A stretch of 64,000 nucleotides of DNA. Source: Glaciimonas sp. Lineage in GTDB: Bacteria; Pseudomonadota; Gammaproteobacteria; Burkholderiales; Burkholderiaceae_D. Each line of letters opens with the position of its first letter. Within the stretch, counting starts at the first letter, position 1. Under the pieces are notes generated by a model. It saw only the letters and a program-made list of their open reading frames with translations. It had not been told where the DNA came from and searched no databases. Below, piece after piece: positions 18,178 through 28,824 of the stretch. The position numbers and the translations under genes are program-made. The stretch covers positions 1-64,000 of the forward strand of contig JABBOY010000018.1 of assembly GCA_012927585.1 (NCBI GenBank), given 5' to 3'.

Positions 18178-19083
18178 TTATAACTGCATTAAATCTATCA
18201 GAATTTGACGTGTGTTCAGCGGTGTGCCGCCCAAATGATGTGCCAGCAGAGCGCGCATCATGAGCTTACTCTGGACAAGGGTAGTTGCATCAGCATAATT
18301 CCCGCATTCCATATCCAGCAAAGTCTGTCCTCTAACCTGCGGCCAGGGATCGCCGGGCCGCGCCAGGCGCACCCCGCGCTCCGGGTCAACAACATATATT
18401 GCATCCGCTGTTACGACACTTCGCGTTGTAGTGCACAGCGTCAAATCCACCGCTACCCCGGTTTCTTTCAGCAACACACGCTCGAAGCGGCGTAATACGA
18501 TGGGTGCTGCTTCCCCATGCGCCAATTGATTCAGCGTCGAAACGTAGTGATTAAACAAAGTCGGATGCGGATCATCGCGGGCCAGCAACTTGACCAGTAA
18601 TTCATTCAGATAAAAGCCGCACAGCAGCGCGGATTTCTCCAGCGGCAGCAAGCCGCCGACCCATTCAACTCCAATCAATGTGCGGATTTCCGCCTTGCCG
18701 CTCCAGCCCACCGATAACGGCTGAAACGTTTGCAGCACGCCACGCAGGGCGGAATGCGGACGCTTGGCGCCTTTGGCAACCAGCGCCACACGACCATGAT
18801 CACGCGAAAAAAAATCGATGATGAGGCTAGTTTCCTTGTACGGATAACTGTGCAACACAAAACCGGGCTGCACCAAGATGCGATGATTTTTTTCCAACGA
18901 TTGGAGCCGCTTGGGCGACTGTTCTACAACTGCACTAGCGGGACTGGCAGCGCGCTTGACCCGTAGGCCGCGCTTAATGACTACCTTACCTGCCTCAGAA
19001 ATGCTGTCGTGAACACGGTTTGGCTGCAGCACGGATGTTGTAGCCTCGGACAGCTGCGTGGCATTGACGCCAGACACATCCAT
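18178..19083 (-). CDS. recO: DNA repair protein RecO (N-terminally extended)
   Basis: RecO loads RecA on SSB-coated DNA in the RecFOR pathway. The OB-fold domain begins at about residue 70 ([20 protein letters not shown]), and the helical domain follows with [21 protein letters not shown]. The reading frame gives 301 residues, some 60 more than usual. The N-terminal extension is Ser/Thr/Lys-rich without recognisable fold, so the true start may be internal or the extension genuine. Confidence 0.9.
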   Translation of the reverse strand: MDVSGVNATQLSEATTSVLQPNRVHDSISEAGKVVIKRGLRVKRAASPASAVVEQSPKRLQSLEKNHRILVQPGFVLHSYPYKETSLIIDFFSRDHGRVALVAKGAKRPHSALRGVLQTFQPLSVGWSGKAEIRTLIGVEWVGGLLPLEKSALLCGFYLNELLVKLLARDDPHPTLFNHYVSTLNQLAHGEAAPIVLRRFERVLLKETGVAVDLTLCTTTRSVVTADAIYVVDPERGVRLARPGDPWPQVRGQTLLDMECGNYADATTLVQSKLMMRALLAHHLGGTPLNTRQILIDLMQL

Positions 19084-19096
19084 CGGATTCCCGGCC

Positions 19097-20026
19097 TTAC
19101 TCGTAACCGTAGGCGCGCAATCCGGCTTCGTTATCGGCCCAGCCGGATTTTACCTTGACCCAGATTTCGAGATAGACCGGGCCGCCAAAGAGCTTTTCCA
19201 TATCGAGCCGAGACTGGGTTGAAATATCTTTCAGCCGCGCACCTTTTTGACCAATGATCATCGATTTGTGCGTGTCGCGTTCCACCAGAATGGCAGCAAA
19301 AATGCGTCGCAGATCGCCTTCCTGCTCGAATTTTTCAATCAACACTGTGCTGGTATACGGCAGCTCATCGCCGACAAACCGGAACAATTTTTCCCGCACG
19401 ATCTCGGCTGCAAGGAATTTTTCACTACGGTCAGTTATATCGTCGGCACCGAACACCGGCATGTTTTCCGGCAGGAAGCGCTTGGTCTCGCCTTGCAGAT
19501 TATCGAGCTGAAAGCGCAGTTTGGCTGACACCGGCACTACCGCAGAAAAATCGTGCATCGCCGCAATTTTCTGTGCAAACGGCAGCAGCACTGCCTTGTC
19601 CTTGATGCGGTCCGATTTATTGATAACCAGGATACAGGGCACATCTTTGGGAATTAACGCCAGCACTTGACTATCCGCAGGGCCAAATGTACCAGCTTCA
19701 ATGATAAACAGGATCACGTCGGAAGCACCCAACGTACCAGTGACCGTGCGATTAAGCGTCTTGTTCAATGCATTCGAATGGCGCGTCTGGAAGCCGGGCG
19801 TGTCAACATATACGAATTGCGCATCCTCAACCGTCTGGATACCGGTAATACGATGTCGCGTGGTTTGCGCCTTGCGCGACGTAATGCTGACTTTGGCGCC
19901 AATCAAGGCATTCATCAAAGTCGACTTCCCGACATTGGGGCGACCGACAATGGCGATGTACCCACAGCGAAAATGAGCGGGGGTTGGAGGAGTTGCGGAA
20001 GCTTCGGTAGTTACGGATTCTGTCAT
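19097..20026 (-). CDS. era: GTPase Era
   Basis: The 309-residue Era assists 16S rRNA maturation and 30S assembly. Residues 20-40 carry [20 protein letters not shown] (G1), followed by the G2 region [19 protein letters not shown] (G3) and NKSD (G4). The C-terminal KH domain has the GxxG-type [10 protein letters not shown]. The first 17 residues form a Thr/Pro-rich tail. It follows rnc in the conserved lepB-rnc-era-recO order. Confidence 0.96.
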   Translation of the reverse strand: MTESVTTEASATPPTPAHFRCGYIAIVGRPNVGKSTLMNALIGAKVSITSRKAQTTRHRITGIQTVEDAQFVYVDTPGFQTRHSNALNKTLNRTVTGTLGASDVILFIIEAGTFGPADSQVLALIPKDVPCILVINKSDRIKDKAVLLPFAQKIAAMHDFSAVVPVSAKLRFQLDNLQGETKRFLPENMPVFGADDITDRSEKFLAAEIVREKLFRFVGDELPYTSTVLIEKFEQEGDLRRIFAAILVERDTHKSMIIGQKGARLKDISTQSRLDMEKLFGGPVYLEIWVKVKSGWADNEAGLRAYGYE

Positions 20027-20090
20027 GCGTATTTGAGTATCGGTTGCGGTAATGAATGATGAGGTTCAGATAGATTCGAACATAATGGCA

Positions 20091-20918
20091 TTATATTATT
20101 TTGGTGCTATCGACTACGGAGTGCTCTGTGTTTCTTTCTGTGCTCTCGACAGTCGAATTTAATGGTGCGTCAGACTGGAGCGTTGCTATACCGGCCAGCT
20201 TCAATTGTGAGGCACACGGCTTAGTCTTGCGCGAAGTTGGCTTTAGTATTATATTTTTCGCCGCCTTCAGGGCCAATTTCGCCGCTTCCTGCTCCCCTGC
20301 GCGCCGATTGCCACCAGTACCGAATACCTGGATATCAAGTTTGGGAACCAGGCATTCAATCTCGAATTCCTGGTTGTGTGCAGCCCCATGCGTGGCTACT
20401 ACATTGTATTGCGGCAACGCTATTTTTTTGCCCTGCAGAAATTCTTGCAACAGCGTTTTGGCATCTTTACCCAAGGTAGTCAGATTGACCGAATCCAGAA
20501 TTGGATTGTATAGCGCACAGATCACATCGTGCGCAATGTCAAAACCGGCATCCAGATAAATAGCGCCGAACAGTGCTTCCAGCGTATCGGCCAATATGGA
20601 TGGTCGCCGGAAGCCGCCGGATTTCAATTCTCCTTCGCCCAGGCGGAGAAAATGCGACAAACTCAGGCTCTGTGCTATCTCGAACAATGCCTGTTGCTTG
20701 ACAAGGTTGGCACGCACACGTGACAAATCGCCTTCATTAATGTTGGGGTAGCGCTTATACAATAATGAAGCGACCACACAATTCAGAATCGAGTCCCCCA
20801 AGAATTCGACGCGCTCATTATGCAAGCTACTGTGGCTGCGATGCGTCAAGGCCTGTTCCATCAAGGCGATATCCTTGAACGTGTAACCCATTCGATTCTG
20901 TAATAACGTCAAATCCAT
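20091..20918 (-). CDS. rnc: Ribonuclease III with C-terminal extension
   Basis: The signature [17 protein letters not shown] near residue 34 and the late [12 protein letters not shown] define the nuclease domain. A double-strand RNA-binding domain spans about 155-225, ending [18 protein letters not shown]. The protein has 275 residues against about 225-230 in most relatives. The last 45 residues are polar, Ser/Thr-rich and apparently disordered. It processes rRNA and structured mRNAs. Confidence 0.95.
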   Translation of the reverse strand: MDLTLLQNRMGYTFKDIALMEQALTHRSHSSLHNERVEFLGDSILNCVVASLLYKRYPNINEGDLSRVRANLVKQQALFEIAQSLSLSHFLRLGEGELKSGGFRRPSILADTLEALFGAIYLDAGFDIAHDVICALYNPILDSVNLTTLGKDAKTLLQEFLQGKKIALPQYNVVATHGAAHNQEFEIECLVPKLDIQVFGTGGNRRAGEQEAAKLALKAAKNIILKPTSRKTKPCASQLKLAGIATLQSDAPLNSTVESTERNTEHSVVDSTKII

Positions 20919-20941
20919 TTTGATCCGTAATTATATCTATC

Positions 20942-21325
20942 TCAATTCATCGCTTTGGTTGCAGAAGTTTTGGCAGTGGTGCCGGCATATTCAAGTAACA
21001 GGCTCGCAGGGCCAAACAGAGGAATCTTTTTCTGGTAAGCAAAGCTTACTGTCGTCTCACCATCAACATTAGTGATGTCCAGATCCTTGCCGTCAATCGC
21101 ATCGATATAGCCGGCATTTGCCTGCCGGTCAAAAGCAGCCCGGATTTCAGCCCCGGTCGTGCCACTATTTTTTGCCGACAAGATAGCCTTGCGGATTGCA
21201 CTATATTCAATCGCAGTGGGCACCACTTTCATTGCCAATAAAGCGATCACGGCAACAATCGCCAATATAAAAATCAACCCCACCAGAGTAAGCCCGTGTT
21301 GCCTGGTTTTTATTGCTGTGCGCAT
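20942..21325 (-). CDS. DUF4845 family membrane protein
   Basis: This 127-residue protein has one N-terminal membrane helix after a positively charged start (KTRQHGLTLVGLIFILAIVA, then VIALLAMKVVPTAIEY), resembling type IV pilin-like leaders in appearance. Proteins of this family regularly lie between lepB and rnc in betaproteobacteria, as here. No enzymatic motif is visible and its role is unknown. Confidence 0.85.
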   Translation of the reverse strand: MRTAIKTRQHGLTLVGLIFILAIVAVIALLAMKVVPTAIEYSAIRKAILSAKNSGTTGAEIRAAFDRQANAGYIDAIDGKDLDITNVDGETTVSFAYQKKIPLFGPASLLLEYAGTTAKTSATKAMN

Positions 21326-21347
21326 AAATCCGCTCCCTCGTTTTGAC

Positions 21348-22259
21348 TTAATGAAAACTGCCGATACGTTTGATATCGCCCAGATTCATCCAGACGAAGA
21401 ATGCTTTTCCGACTATATTCTGCTCCGGTACAAACCCCCAGTAGCGGCTATCCAAACTATTGTCGCGGTTATCTCCCATCATGAAGTAATGCCCTTTCGG
21501 CACGGTACAAGCAAATCCTTCGATATTATAAGTACACAATTCATATTGTGGAAAAGCATCGGGATTTTGCACGAATGATGGTGCTCGCTCGTCATTGAGG
21601 ATCTGGTGCGTAACCCCGGTCAAATTCTCCGTATAGTGCTTGGAATAGCGCAAATATTCTTCGTCAAGATAATCCGGCAGTGGCTGGTAACTGACTATTT
21701 CACCATTTATCGTTAAACGCTTGTTCTTGTACACTATTCTATCGCCAGGAATGCCAACCACCCGCTTGATGTAATCCAGCGCCATATCCTTCGGGTATTT
21801 GAACACCATCACATCGCCACGCTGCGGATTATTGATGTCGATGATTTTTTTGTTAATAATCGGCAAACGAATCCCGTAAGTGAATTTATTTACCAGAATC
21901 AAATCGCCGACCAGCAGGGTTGGAACCATCGAGCTTGACGGGATCTTGAACGGCTCATACAAAAATGAGCGCAGAAAAAAAACCATCGCGATGACAGGAA
22001 AAAAGCTCCCGGAATATTCAATCCAGGTGGGTTGCCTGAGAATGTTGGCTTCCATTGCTGCACGTCCACTGGCATCGAGTTTGATGCCATCGACCTGCAA
22101 CTTGGCATTGCGCACATCAAATTCGGCCAAAGCAGCATCTGCAACAGCACGTCGTTGTTTTGACAAATAGAACTTGTCAAGAAACCAAATCACCCCGGTA
22201 ACAATAGTCAGGATAAAGAGAATTAATGCGAAATTTCCTAAAATAGCTTGCAGGTTCAT
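21348..22259 (-). CDS. lepB: Signal peptidase I
   Basis: The 303-residue inner-membrane protease removes signal peptides. Two N-terminal hydrophobic segments are followed by the catalytic Ser region [20 protein letters not shown] and the Lys region [13 protein letters not shown]. The late [17 protein letters not shown] is the family's box E. It overlaps the lepA stop by four bases, so lepA-lepB are probably coupled. Confidence 0.96.
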   Translation of the reverse strand: MNLQAILGNFALILFILTIVTGVIWFLDKFYLSKQRRAVADAALAEFDVRNAKLQVDGIKLDASGRAAMEANILRQPTWIEYSGSFFPVIAMVFFLRSFLYEPFKIPSSSMVPTLLVGDLILVNKFTYGIRLPIINKKIIDINNPQRGDVMVFKYPKDMALDYIKRVVGIPGDRIVYKNKRLTINGEIVSYQPLPDYLDEEYLRYSKHYTENLTGVTHQILNDERAPSFVQNPDAFPQYELCTYNIEGFACTVPKGHYFMMGDNRDNSLDSRYWGFVPEQNIVGKAFFVWMNLGDIKRIGSFH

Positions 22260-24049
22260 TTGTCATCCACTTGTAAAATAGCTAGGAACGCTTCTTGCGG
22301 AATCTCCACCGAGCCGACTTGTTTCATGCGTTTTTTACCGGCTTTCTGTTTTTCCAGCAACTTGCGCTTGCGGCTGATATCGCCGCCGTAACACTTGGCC
22401 AGCACATTCTTGCGCAAAGCTTTGACGTTTTCACGTGAAATGATGTTGGCGCCGATAGCAGCCTGGATTGCGACGTCAAACATTTGGCGTGGAATCAGTT
22501 CGCGCATTTTCGCAGCCACTGCTCGGCCGCGATACAGGCTGTTGGCACGGTGCACGATGATCGCTAGCGCATCGACTTTCTCGCTATTGATCAACATATC
22601 CACCTTGACAACATCCGCAGTGCGGTATTCCTTGAACACGTAATCCATTGATGCGTAACCGCGTGAAGTCGATTTTAGGCGGTCAAAAAAATCCAGCACG
22701 ATTTCCGCCATCGGTATTTCGTAGGTCAATTGAACTTGCTTACCATGGTAATTCATGTCGATCTGAATACCGCGCTTCTGAGTACACAACGTAATCACCG
22801 AACCGACATATTCCTGTGGCATGTAGAGGTTGACGGTAACGATGGGTTCGCGAATCTCTTCGATTTTCGAAGGTTCTGGCATCTTGGATGGATTATCGAC
22901 CATCAAGATGGCGCCATCGCGCAACACAACCTCATAAATCACAGTAGGTGCGGTGGTAATCAAGTCCATATCGAACTCGCGCTCCAGTCGCTCCTGCACG
23001 ATTTCCATGTGCAACAAGCCCAAGAAACCGCAGCGGAAACCGAAACCGAGCGCCTGCGACACTTCCGGCTGATATTGCAGCGCCGCATCATTCAGTTTCA
23101 GTTTCTCAAGCGAATCGCGCAAAGCATCATACTGATTCGACTCGACCGGAAACAGGCCGGCAAAGACTTGCGGCTGGATTTCCTTAAACCCAGGCAGCGC
23201 TTCTGCCGCAGGCTTATTGAGCAAGGTTATCGTGTCGCCCACCTTGGCCGATTTCAATTCCTTGATGCCAGCGATAATGAAACCTACCTGCCCTGCCGAC
23301 AAGCTAGTTCTGGACACGGATTTGGGCGTAAACACCCCCACGCTTTCGACCAGATGTTGCGCTCCGGTCGCCATGAACAGAATCTTATCCTTGGGATGAA
23401 GGGTGCCGTTTTTTACGCGTACCAACATCACTACACCGACATAATTATCAAACCATGAATCGACGATCAGGGCTTGCAACGGCGCCGTCGGGTCGCCTTG
23501 CGGCGGCGGCACCCTGCGAATCATCGACTCCAGCACATCCTGCACGCCAAGGCCGGTTTTGGCGGAGCAATGGACTGCATCGGCAGCATCAATACCAATA
23601 ACTTCTTCGATTTCCGCAATCGCGTTTTCCGGGTCTGCCGATGGCAAATCAATCTTGTTCAATACCGGCACCACTTCCACTCCCAACTCAATTGCGGTGT
23701 AACAGTTGGCAACGGTTTGCGCCTCCACCCCTTGCGAGGCATCCACTACCAGCAACGCGCCCTCGCAAGCGGACAACGAACGACTGACCTCGTAACTGAA
23801 ATCGACGTGACCGGGAGTATCAATCAGGTTCAGATTGTAAATTTGACCGTCGCGGGCCGTATAACTCAACGCCGCGGTTTGCGCCTTGATCGTGATGCCA
23901 CGCTCACGCTCAATATCCATGGAGTCAAGAACTTGCGCCTCCATCTCGCGATCCGACAAGCCGCCGCAGAGCTGGATGATGCGATCAGCCAGCGTCGATT
24001 TGCCGTGGTCGATGTGAGCGATTATGGAAAAATTGCGGATATTATTCAT
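22256..24049 (-). CDS. lepA: Elongation factor 4 (LepA)
   Basis: The 597-residue translational GTPase acts on ribosomes. [20 protein letters not shown] is the P-loop region, followed by [30 protein letters not shown] and NKIDLPSA. Domains of the EF-G type follow, and the Lys-rich LepA-specific C-terminus ([20 protein letters not shown]) is present. It is the first gene of the lepA-lepB-DUF4845-rnc-era-recO run. Confidence 0.97.
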   Translation of the reverse strand: MNNIRNFSIIAHIDHGKSTLADRIIQLCGGLSDREMEAQVLDSMDIERERGITIKAQTAALSYTARDGQIYNLNLIDTPGHVDFSYEVSRSLSACEGALLVVDASQGVEAQTVANCYTAIELGVEVVPVLNKIDLPSADPENAIAEIEEVIGIDAADAVHCSAKTGLGVQDVLESMIRRVPPPQGDPTAPLQALIVDSWFDNYVGVVMLVRVKNGTLHPKDKILFMATGAQHLVESVGVFTPKSVSRTSLSAGQVGFIIAGIKELKSAKVGDTITLLNKPAAEALPGFKEIQPQVFAGLFPVESNQYDALRDSLEKLKLNDAALQYQPEVSQALGFGFRCGFLGLLHMEIVQERLEREFDMDLITTAPTVIYEVVLRDGAILMVDNPSKMPEPSKIEEIREPIVTVNLYMPQEYVGSVITLCTQKRGIQIDMNYHGKQVQLTYEIPMAEIVLDFFDRLKSTSRGYASMDYVFKEYRTADVVKVDMLINSEKVDALAIIVHRANSLYRGRAVAAKMRELIPRQMFDVAIQAAIGANIISRENVKALRKNVLAKCYGGDISRKRKLLEKQKAGKKRMKQVGSVEIPQEAFLAILQVDDK

Positions 24050-24529
24050 TGAGCCAAACGCGGTTACAAAAAAAGCGCTTCAAGCCGAGCAATCTCGCCG
24101 GCGAGCGCCTTATTGCTAAAGGTTATTCGAAGCCGGCATTTTACCGGATTTTAGGGTGGCATCTCCATGTAATCGGGGCCATCGACATAGACTTGCCCCA
24201 GCCCAAAAACCAAGTCGCAAAAATCAGACAGAAAAATCTCCCCAACCAATAAGGAATGTCGGCGCATCACGAAAATGATTTTTTCAGATCCGTGATGGCT
24301 CTCTAAAAAAAATATAACTTATATGGCTCTATTCGCATTAAGCGTTGCCATAGGGTTAAATAAAATATTCAGCTTTTACCCAGAATTGTTTACGCAACAA
24401 TGTGTAATGCGAACATAGCCATTTATGTGGGAGTATATGAAAAAACAGAACTTACCGCAAGTGATTGTCGCATTTTAAAAAATACTTACGGCAGTACATT
24501 TATTGGCGTGGGTTCCAAGGGCGCTGTAA
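24050..24529. other. Gene-free stretch upstream of lepA
   Basis: On the minus strand a CGGTAAAATGCC segment at about 24140-24150 offers a plausible -10 for lepA. Dispersed element copy E occupies 24429-24492. No convincing gene was seen. Confidence 0.5.
24429..24492 (+). repeat. 64-bp dispersed intergenic element, copy E
   Basis: Begins GGGAGTATATGAAAAAACAG, has the exact core ACTTACCGCA and ends TTTTAAAAAATACTTACGGC. Its length and landmarks agree with copy G. Confidence 0.7.
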
Positions 24530-24805
24530 TTATAAAGGTAATACGTGATCGGGCTGCATCACCAAAAATGCACTTACTTTCTCCACATCCAGATGATAGT
24601 GACATAACTGCTGCGCGAACGAATCGTCGCGACATCCAACCAGCACCGGCACCAGTTCGTCGTACTGCGCCAACAGGGCCTCATCCCTATCAACATCCAG
24701 AACTTCCACTTCAAATGAAGCTAGCGCACGCAACGATTCCAGTGCTTGCAACATGTCATCGCACAAATGGCAATACAGTCGCGAGTAAAACGTGAACTTA
24801 ATCAT
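24530..24805 (-). CDS. Glutaredoxin-family (DUF836-type) protein
   Basis: The 91-residue thioredoxin-fold protein has the redox motif CHLC at residues 12-15 after FTFYSRLY, then VEVLDVDRDEALLAQYDELV and the cis-Pro VPVLV. Small proteins of this type commonly lie between mucD/degQ and lepA in this phylum, as here. The substrate is unknown. ATG MIKF is preferred; an in-frame GTG adds three residues. Confidence 0.85.
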   Translation of the reverse strand: MIKFTFYSRLYCHLCDDMLQALESLRALASFEVEVLDVDRDEALLAQYDELVPVLVGCRDDSFAQQLCHYHLDVEKVSAFLVMQPDHVLPL

Positions 24806-24830
24806 AGCCTGCACAAAGTAAGTATTAAAA

Positions 24831-24869
24831 CAAAAGGCTGCAAGCGGAATTTAGCTCGCAGCCTTTTCA
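24831..24869 (-). terminator. Terminator after mucD
   Basis: GGCTGC and GCAGCC with extended AAAA/TTTT arms pair around a 16-base loop. On the minus strand a T-rich tract follows. It separates the sigma-E operon from the glutaredoxin gene. Confidence 0.75.
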
Positions 24870-24882
24870 AATGGCAACGGAT

Positions 24883-26364
24883 TTAATGGCTGTTTGGCTT
24901 TAACGGGACGAACTGCGAAGAATCCCCACGACGCACCAGCAGTACTACCATTTTTTTCTGTTCAAATTTGGCCACTAATACGTTGAATTCTTTTGTATCT
25001 TTAACATCGGTATTATTAAATTGCAAAATTAGGTCGCCTGCTCGTAACCCGGCTCGTGCGGCTGACCCTTCGGCAAAATCAACCATTACGCCGTAGCTGA
25101 TTTTGAGTTCTTTCTTTTGCACAGCTGTCAGGTCGCTGACTACTAAGCCCAAAGCGTTTGCCACAGCATCAAGTTTAGCTTTCTTAACCTCTTTTTGAGC
25201 AACTTTCTCGGATTCCATTTCCGTGATCACCAGAGCCAGTTCGCGACTAGCGCCCTTGCGCCAGATCGTCAATAAAGTACGAGTGCCGGGCTTGGTATTA
25301 CCAACCAGGCGCGGTAAATCAGAAAGCCGTTCAATGGCAATACCGTTAAATTTAAGAATAATATCACCAGCCTGCAGCCCCCCTTTTTCTGCCGGACTGC
25401 CTGGTTCGACATGTTGCACCAACGCGCCTTGCGCCTTGGACATGCCAAGCGATTCTGCGACATCCTTGGTAACTTCACCAATCTGCACCCCGATACGGCC
25501 ACGGGTAACTTTGCCTGATGATTTCAATTGTTCGGAAACGCGAATCGCCTCGTCAATCGGAATAGCAAACGAGATACCCATGTAACCACCGGAGCGGCTG
25601 TAGATTTGAGAGTTGATACCAATTACCTCGCCACGCATATTGATCAAAGGACCACCCGAATTACCTGGGTTGACTGCCACATCAGTCTGTATCAAAGGTA
25701 AATAATCCCCAGTCTCACGCGCTTTGGCAGAAATGATGCCGGCAGTCACTGTATTGTCCAGATCGAAAGGGGAGCCGATTGCAATAACCCATTCACCCAC
25801 CCGGATATTGTCGGAGTCGCCAATTGTCAAGCGTGGCAGATTGCTTCCCTCAATCTTGACCAAAGCAACATCGGTGCGCTTGTCGACGCCAATGATTTTC
25901 GCCTTGAACTCCCGCTTGTCAGTTAATTTGACATAAACTTCATCCGCACCATCAACCACATGCGCATTGGTCATTACATAACCATCTGCCGACAGGATGA
26001 ACCCTGAACCAACCCCACGCGGCACTTCCTCGTCTTGCTGCGGAGCCTGCTTATTGCTACGCGGGGTACGATCAGGCTGCTGCGGAATCGGAATGCCAAA
26101 ATAGCGGCGAAAAAAATCCTGCATCTCCTGCTCATCATTACTGCGCGTAGCAGGTTCTGCCTTCATTTTTTCCGTTGTACGTATATTGACTACTGCTGGG
26201 CCAGTTCTTTCCACCAACGCGGCAAAATCTGGCAAACCAGCAGGTGCAGCAGAAGCCGCAATCGCGCTACCACCAAAGCCAGGTATTACAGGAGAAAAAA
26301 GTACGCTCACCACACTCAACATGATCACAAAAAGTGTTCTGCTAATGGAAATAGATATTTTCAT
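24883..26364 (-). CDS. mucD: Periplasmic serine protease of DegP/DegQ/MucD type
   Basis: The 493-residue protease has an N-terminal signal sequence and a trypsin-like domain with catalytic His (VMTNAHVVDGAD), Asp (DVALVKI) and Ser (NPGNSGGPLI). Two PDZ domains follow at about 290-380 and 400-490. It degrades misfolded envelope proteins. It lies directly after rseB in the rpoE-rseA-rseB-mucD order known from Pseudomonas algU-mucABD. The ATG four bases after the rseB stop is chosen over a TTG that would overlap rseB. Confidence 0.93.
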   Translation of the reverse strand: MKISISISRTLFVIMLSVVSVLFSPVIPGFGGSAIAASAAPAGLPDFAALVERTGPAVVNIRTTEKMKAEPATRSNDEQEMQDFFRRYFGIPIPQQPDRTPRSNKQAPQQDEEVPRGVGSGFILSADGYVMTNAHVVDGADEVYVKLTDKREFKAKIIGVDKRTDVALVKIEGSNLPRLTIGDSDNIRVGEWVIAIGSPFDLDNTVTAGIISAKARETGDYLPLIQTDVAVNPGNSGGPLINMRGEVIGINSQIYSRSGGYMGISFAIPIDEAIRVSEQLKSSGKVTRGRIGVQIGEVTKDVAESLGMSKAQGALVQHVEPGSPAEKGGLQAGDIILKFNGIAIERLSDLPRLVGNTKPGTRTLLTIWRKGASRELALVITEMESEKVAQKEVKKAKLDAVANALGLVVSDLTAVQKKELKISYGVMVDFAEGSAARAGLRAGDLILQFNNTDVKDTKEFNVLVAKFEQKKMVVLLVRRGDSSQFVPLKPNSH

Positions 26365-26368
26365 ATGG

Positions 26369-27388
26369 TTATTTGGGGTTGTATTCAATGGAGTTAGCTA
26401 GTTGCATAATCGATTTTGGAGGCACTTCACCGACGATGGTAAGCCAAAAATCGCCTTGCCGCTTACCTAGAATGCTCATAGCACCCTGTTGACGCACACC
26501 ATCTGTGCGACTTTGCGTACTAGGTTCGATAAATACTGAAATCGCAGCAAGACCATCGGAAAACACAATTTGTTCAATCTCGCGCCTTGCTACAACCGGC
26601 TTGTTAGCATGCTCGGCAGCAGAAGCAGAATTATCCGAAACCAGGCGTTTCATTTCACGAATCTTCTTGAACCCGGGCGGCACCCATTTAACGTCCCAGT
26701 CATGAATACTGACGAGTTTCATGGCAGCACTTTCTAAGCGCCAGCCTGAAACGTTTCCAAAACCGGATTTAACACGGTTGCGATCAATTTTACCAATTTC
26801 AATCTGGGTAAAAAAGATTTGCTCGATTACTGCATTATCCTTATCCAGTGTTTGCGCGCGTAACAACAAGCCTGTGGATTTTTCAACACAAAGCCTGTAG
26901 CCATAACGCAAATCATCTTTCGGCTCCAGCAAAATGGACTGACAAAAAAATCCCGCCACTCGACCATCACTACTCTTCCTGAAATGGTAATAAACAGAAA
27001 CATCATCCAGGCTAGCGGAAAATATTGCAGGAAAAACGTCTTGAGTTACACGCTTTTCAATCAGAAGTGTTTTTTCTTCCGGGATGTAAGAAGTTACTTC
27101 CTCGTTATGACGTATGTATTCACGCAGATTACCGTCGAGTATCTCAAGTTTTTCAATCTCATTCTCTCCCTCCAGCAAATGCGTAATGCGTGATGTGCGC
27201 ATTTGATTAGCCTGTTGATACACGAATGTGCCGGAATAATTATATTTTTGCGCAGATACTCTCATCTTCTTGAACATTGTCTGCTCAGAAAGATTTCCTG
27301 AAGAACTACTGTTGCCTGCTCGCGCAGAAAATGCACCAAAAATAAAAAAAAGAAAGACAAGCCTCATTCCAATCAACGCTATGCGCAT
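26369..27388 (-). CDS. rseB: Sigma-E regulatory protein RseB/MucB
   Basis: The 339-residue periplasmic protein has a signal peptide (RIALIGMRLVFLFFIFGAFS). The N-terminal lipid-sensing domain has YSGTFVYQQANQMRTSRITH and the C-terminal domain ends in SVFIEP..., GAMSILGKRQGDFWLTIVGE. It protects RseA from cleavage until envelope stress. It starts three bases after the rseA stop. Confidence 0.92.
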   Translation of the reverse strand: MRIALIGMRLVFLFFIFGAFSARAGNSSSSGNLSEQTMFKKMRVSAQKYNYSGTFVYQQANQMRTSRITHLLEGENEIEKLEILDGNLREYIRHNEEVTSYIPEEKTLLIEKRVTQDVFPAIFSASLDDVSVYYHFRKSSDGRVAGFFCQSILLEPKDDLRYGYRLCVEKSTGLLLRAQTLDKDNAVIEQIFFTQIEIGKIDRNRVKSGFGNVSGWRLESAAMKLVSIHDWDVKWVPPGFKKIREMKRLVSDNSASAAEHANKPVVARREIEQIVFSDGLAAISVFIEPSTQSRTDGVRQQGAMSILGKRQGDFWLTIVGEVPPKSIMQLANSIEYNPK

Positions 27389-27391
27389 AAA

Positions 27392-28072
27392 TTAATTACT
27401 TTGTATTTCTGTTGGAAAAGACGCCGGTCTTGCATACTGTGCATTACTGTAGCCTGAACGAGAAAAACGTTGATGTGCAAAAAGATATTCGTCTACATTG
27501 GAATCGTGCAACATCACATTGGAAGAGCTCGTATCAGTCGCATACGCAACACTGTCTTTGGTCCCAGCTTCCACCTTAAGTTTGATATTACCTTGTTCAA
27601 CCGCTGCCATCACAGGCGAACCAGATGATGCAAAACGAGAAACATCAGTACCCCAGCCATTGAATGCAACCATGAGTGGGGGTGCAGCAAAAAACGCAAC
27701 CGCTGCTGCTGCAACTGCAAGCCCGGGTCTAAAAAAATACTTCCCAATCCTCAATGATGCCGGCCCACTCTGTTCCGCAGCCAACTGTTCAAAATCAGGG
27801 CGCAGCTTATTAGCTCGATTGCCCGTTTGTACAAGAGAAAATACAATCGGCTCCGCATCCAGTAAAGCTGCCATCCGCTGTTGTGCCTGAGGCCGCATCT
27901 CGTATGCCAGATCCTCCGAGCGCAATACATCGCCAATGCGATGGTAAACATCCCAAACTTCGCGCTGTTCTGGAACGCGAAGAGCAGCTAACACAGCAGC
28001 GAATTCCTGATCTGCCAATTCAGAATCGACAAAAGCCGAAATGTGTTCTTGGGTCATTTTTTTCATATTCAT
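27392..28072 (-). CDS. rseA: Anti-sigma-E factor RseA
   Basis: The N-terminal anti-sigma domain reads TQEHISAFVDSELADQEFAA, then a WDVYHRIGDVLRSEDL segment. One membrane helix follows at about residues 108-130 (GLAVAAAAVAFFAAPPLMVA) and a periplasmic tail of some 95 residues. It holds RpoE at the membrane until proteolysis. Confidence 0.9.
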   Translation of the reverse strand: MNMKKMTQEHISAFVDSELADQEFAAVLAALRVPEQREVWDVYHRIGDVLRSEDLAYEMRPQAQQRMAALLDAEPIVFSLVQTGNRANKLRPDFEQLAAEQSGPASLRIGKYFFRPGLAVAAAAVAFFAAPPLMVAFNGWGTDVSRFASSGSPVMAAVEQGNIKLKVEAGTKDSVAYATDTSSSNVMLHDSNVDEYLFAHQRFSRSGYSNAQYARPASFPTEIQSN

Positions 28073-28127
28073 AAATTACCTTGCCGCAGCTTGGTTAACC
28101 CCTTAATCTCAAATGGTTAATCCCGTT

Positions 28128-28730
28128 TTACCAGCGTTTGTCATATGCTGTGTCCAACAGTGGTCTTAATTTTTCTGCTATCGCTTCCCTGGCACGAAAT
28201 ATTCTGCTGCGTACCGTACCGATCGGACACTCCATTACATCCGCAATTTCGTCGTAACTTAAACCCTCAATTTCGCGCAGACTAATCGCTGTACGCAACT
28301 CTTCAGGAAGGGATTCCATCGCCAGATTCACTGTCTGCGCAATTTGCTTGGTAGCGAGCATGGATTCTGGTGTATTGATATCCCTTAGTCGATCCCCATC
28401 GTCAAAAGTTTCCGCTTCTTCTACGTCTGCGTCGGTCGAAGTTGGTGCGCGCCGTCCTTGCGTTACCAAGTAATTTTTTGCCGTGTTGATTCCAATCCGA
28501 TATAACCATGTATAAAAAGCTGAGTCTCCACGAAATTGTGGCAACGCACGATAAGCCTTAATAAAAGCTTCTTGTACCACATCTTCTGCTTCTGCCTGAT
28601 CATGAACGAGTCGGGACACAAGCCGCATCAGCTTTCGCTGGTACTTGGAAAACAATAGCCCAAACGCCTTTTTGTCGCCATGCTGAACACGCTCGACAAG
28701 TCGTCTATCAATGTCGCGTTCTGTTGTCAA
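28128..28730 (-). CDS. rpoE: RNA polymerase sigma-E factor
   Basis: The 200-residue ECF sigma factor has region 2 (LLFSKYQRKLMRLVSRLVHD, then AEDVVQEAFIKAYRALPQFR) and region 4 (LPEELRTAISLREIEGLSYD, EIADVMECPIGTVRSRIFRA). The best start is a TTG (protein MTTERDIDRRLVERVQHGDK), as relatives begin about here and an AGGGAATAAGGA lies just upstream. No in-frame ATG exists nearby. It directs envelope-stress transcription and probably its own, from the sigma-E-type promoter upstream. Confidence 0.95.
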   Translation of the reverse strand: MTTERDIDRRLVERVQHGDKKAFGLLFSKYQRKLMRLVSRLVHDQAEAEDVVQEAFIKAYRALPQFRGDSAFYTWLYRIGINTAKNYLVTQGRRAPTSTDADVEEAETFDDGDRLRDINTPESMLATKQIAQTVNLAMESLPEELRTAISLREIEGLSYDEIADVMECPIGTVRSRIFRAREAIAEKLRPLLDTAYDKRW

Positions 28731-28774
28731 TCCTTATTCCCTTGTATTTCGCAACATGCACGCGGCTTAAAACT

Positions 28775-28801
28775 ATTGACTACATGCAATGCATTAAGTT
28801 C
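28775..28801 (-). promoter_or_regulatory. Sigma-E type promoter of rpoE
   Basis: On the minus strand GAACTT is followed after 16 bases by TCAAT, close to the sigma-E consensus (GAACTT, 16-17 bases, TCTGA/TCAAA). It lies about 45 bases before the rpoE start, fitting autoregulation. Confidence 0.65.
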
Positions 28802-28824
28802 AACTCTTGAGATTGAAAGCCTCA

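Noticed and set aside
24400-24795. Plus-strand frame of 131 residues
   Set aside because: It spans dispersed element copy E and then runs antisense through the glutaredoxin gene.
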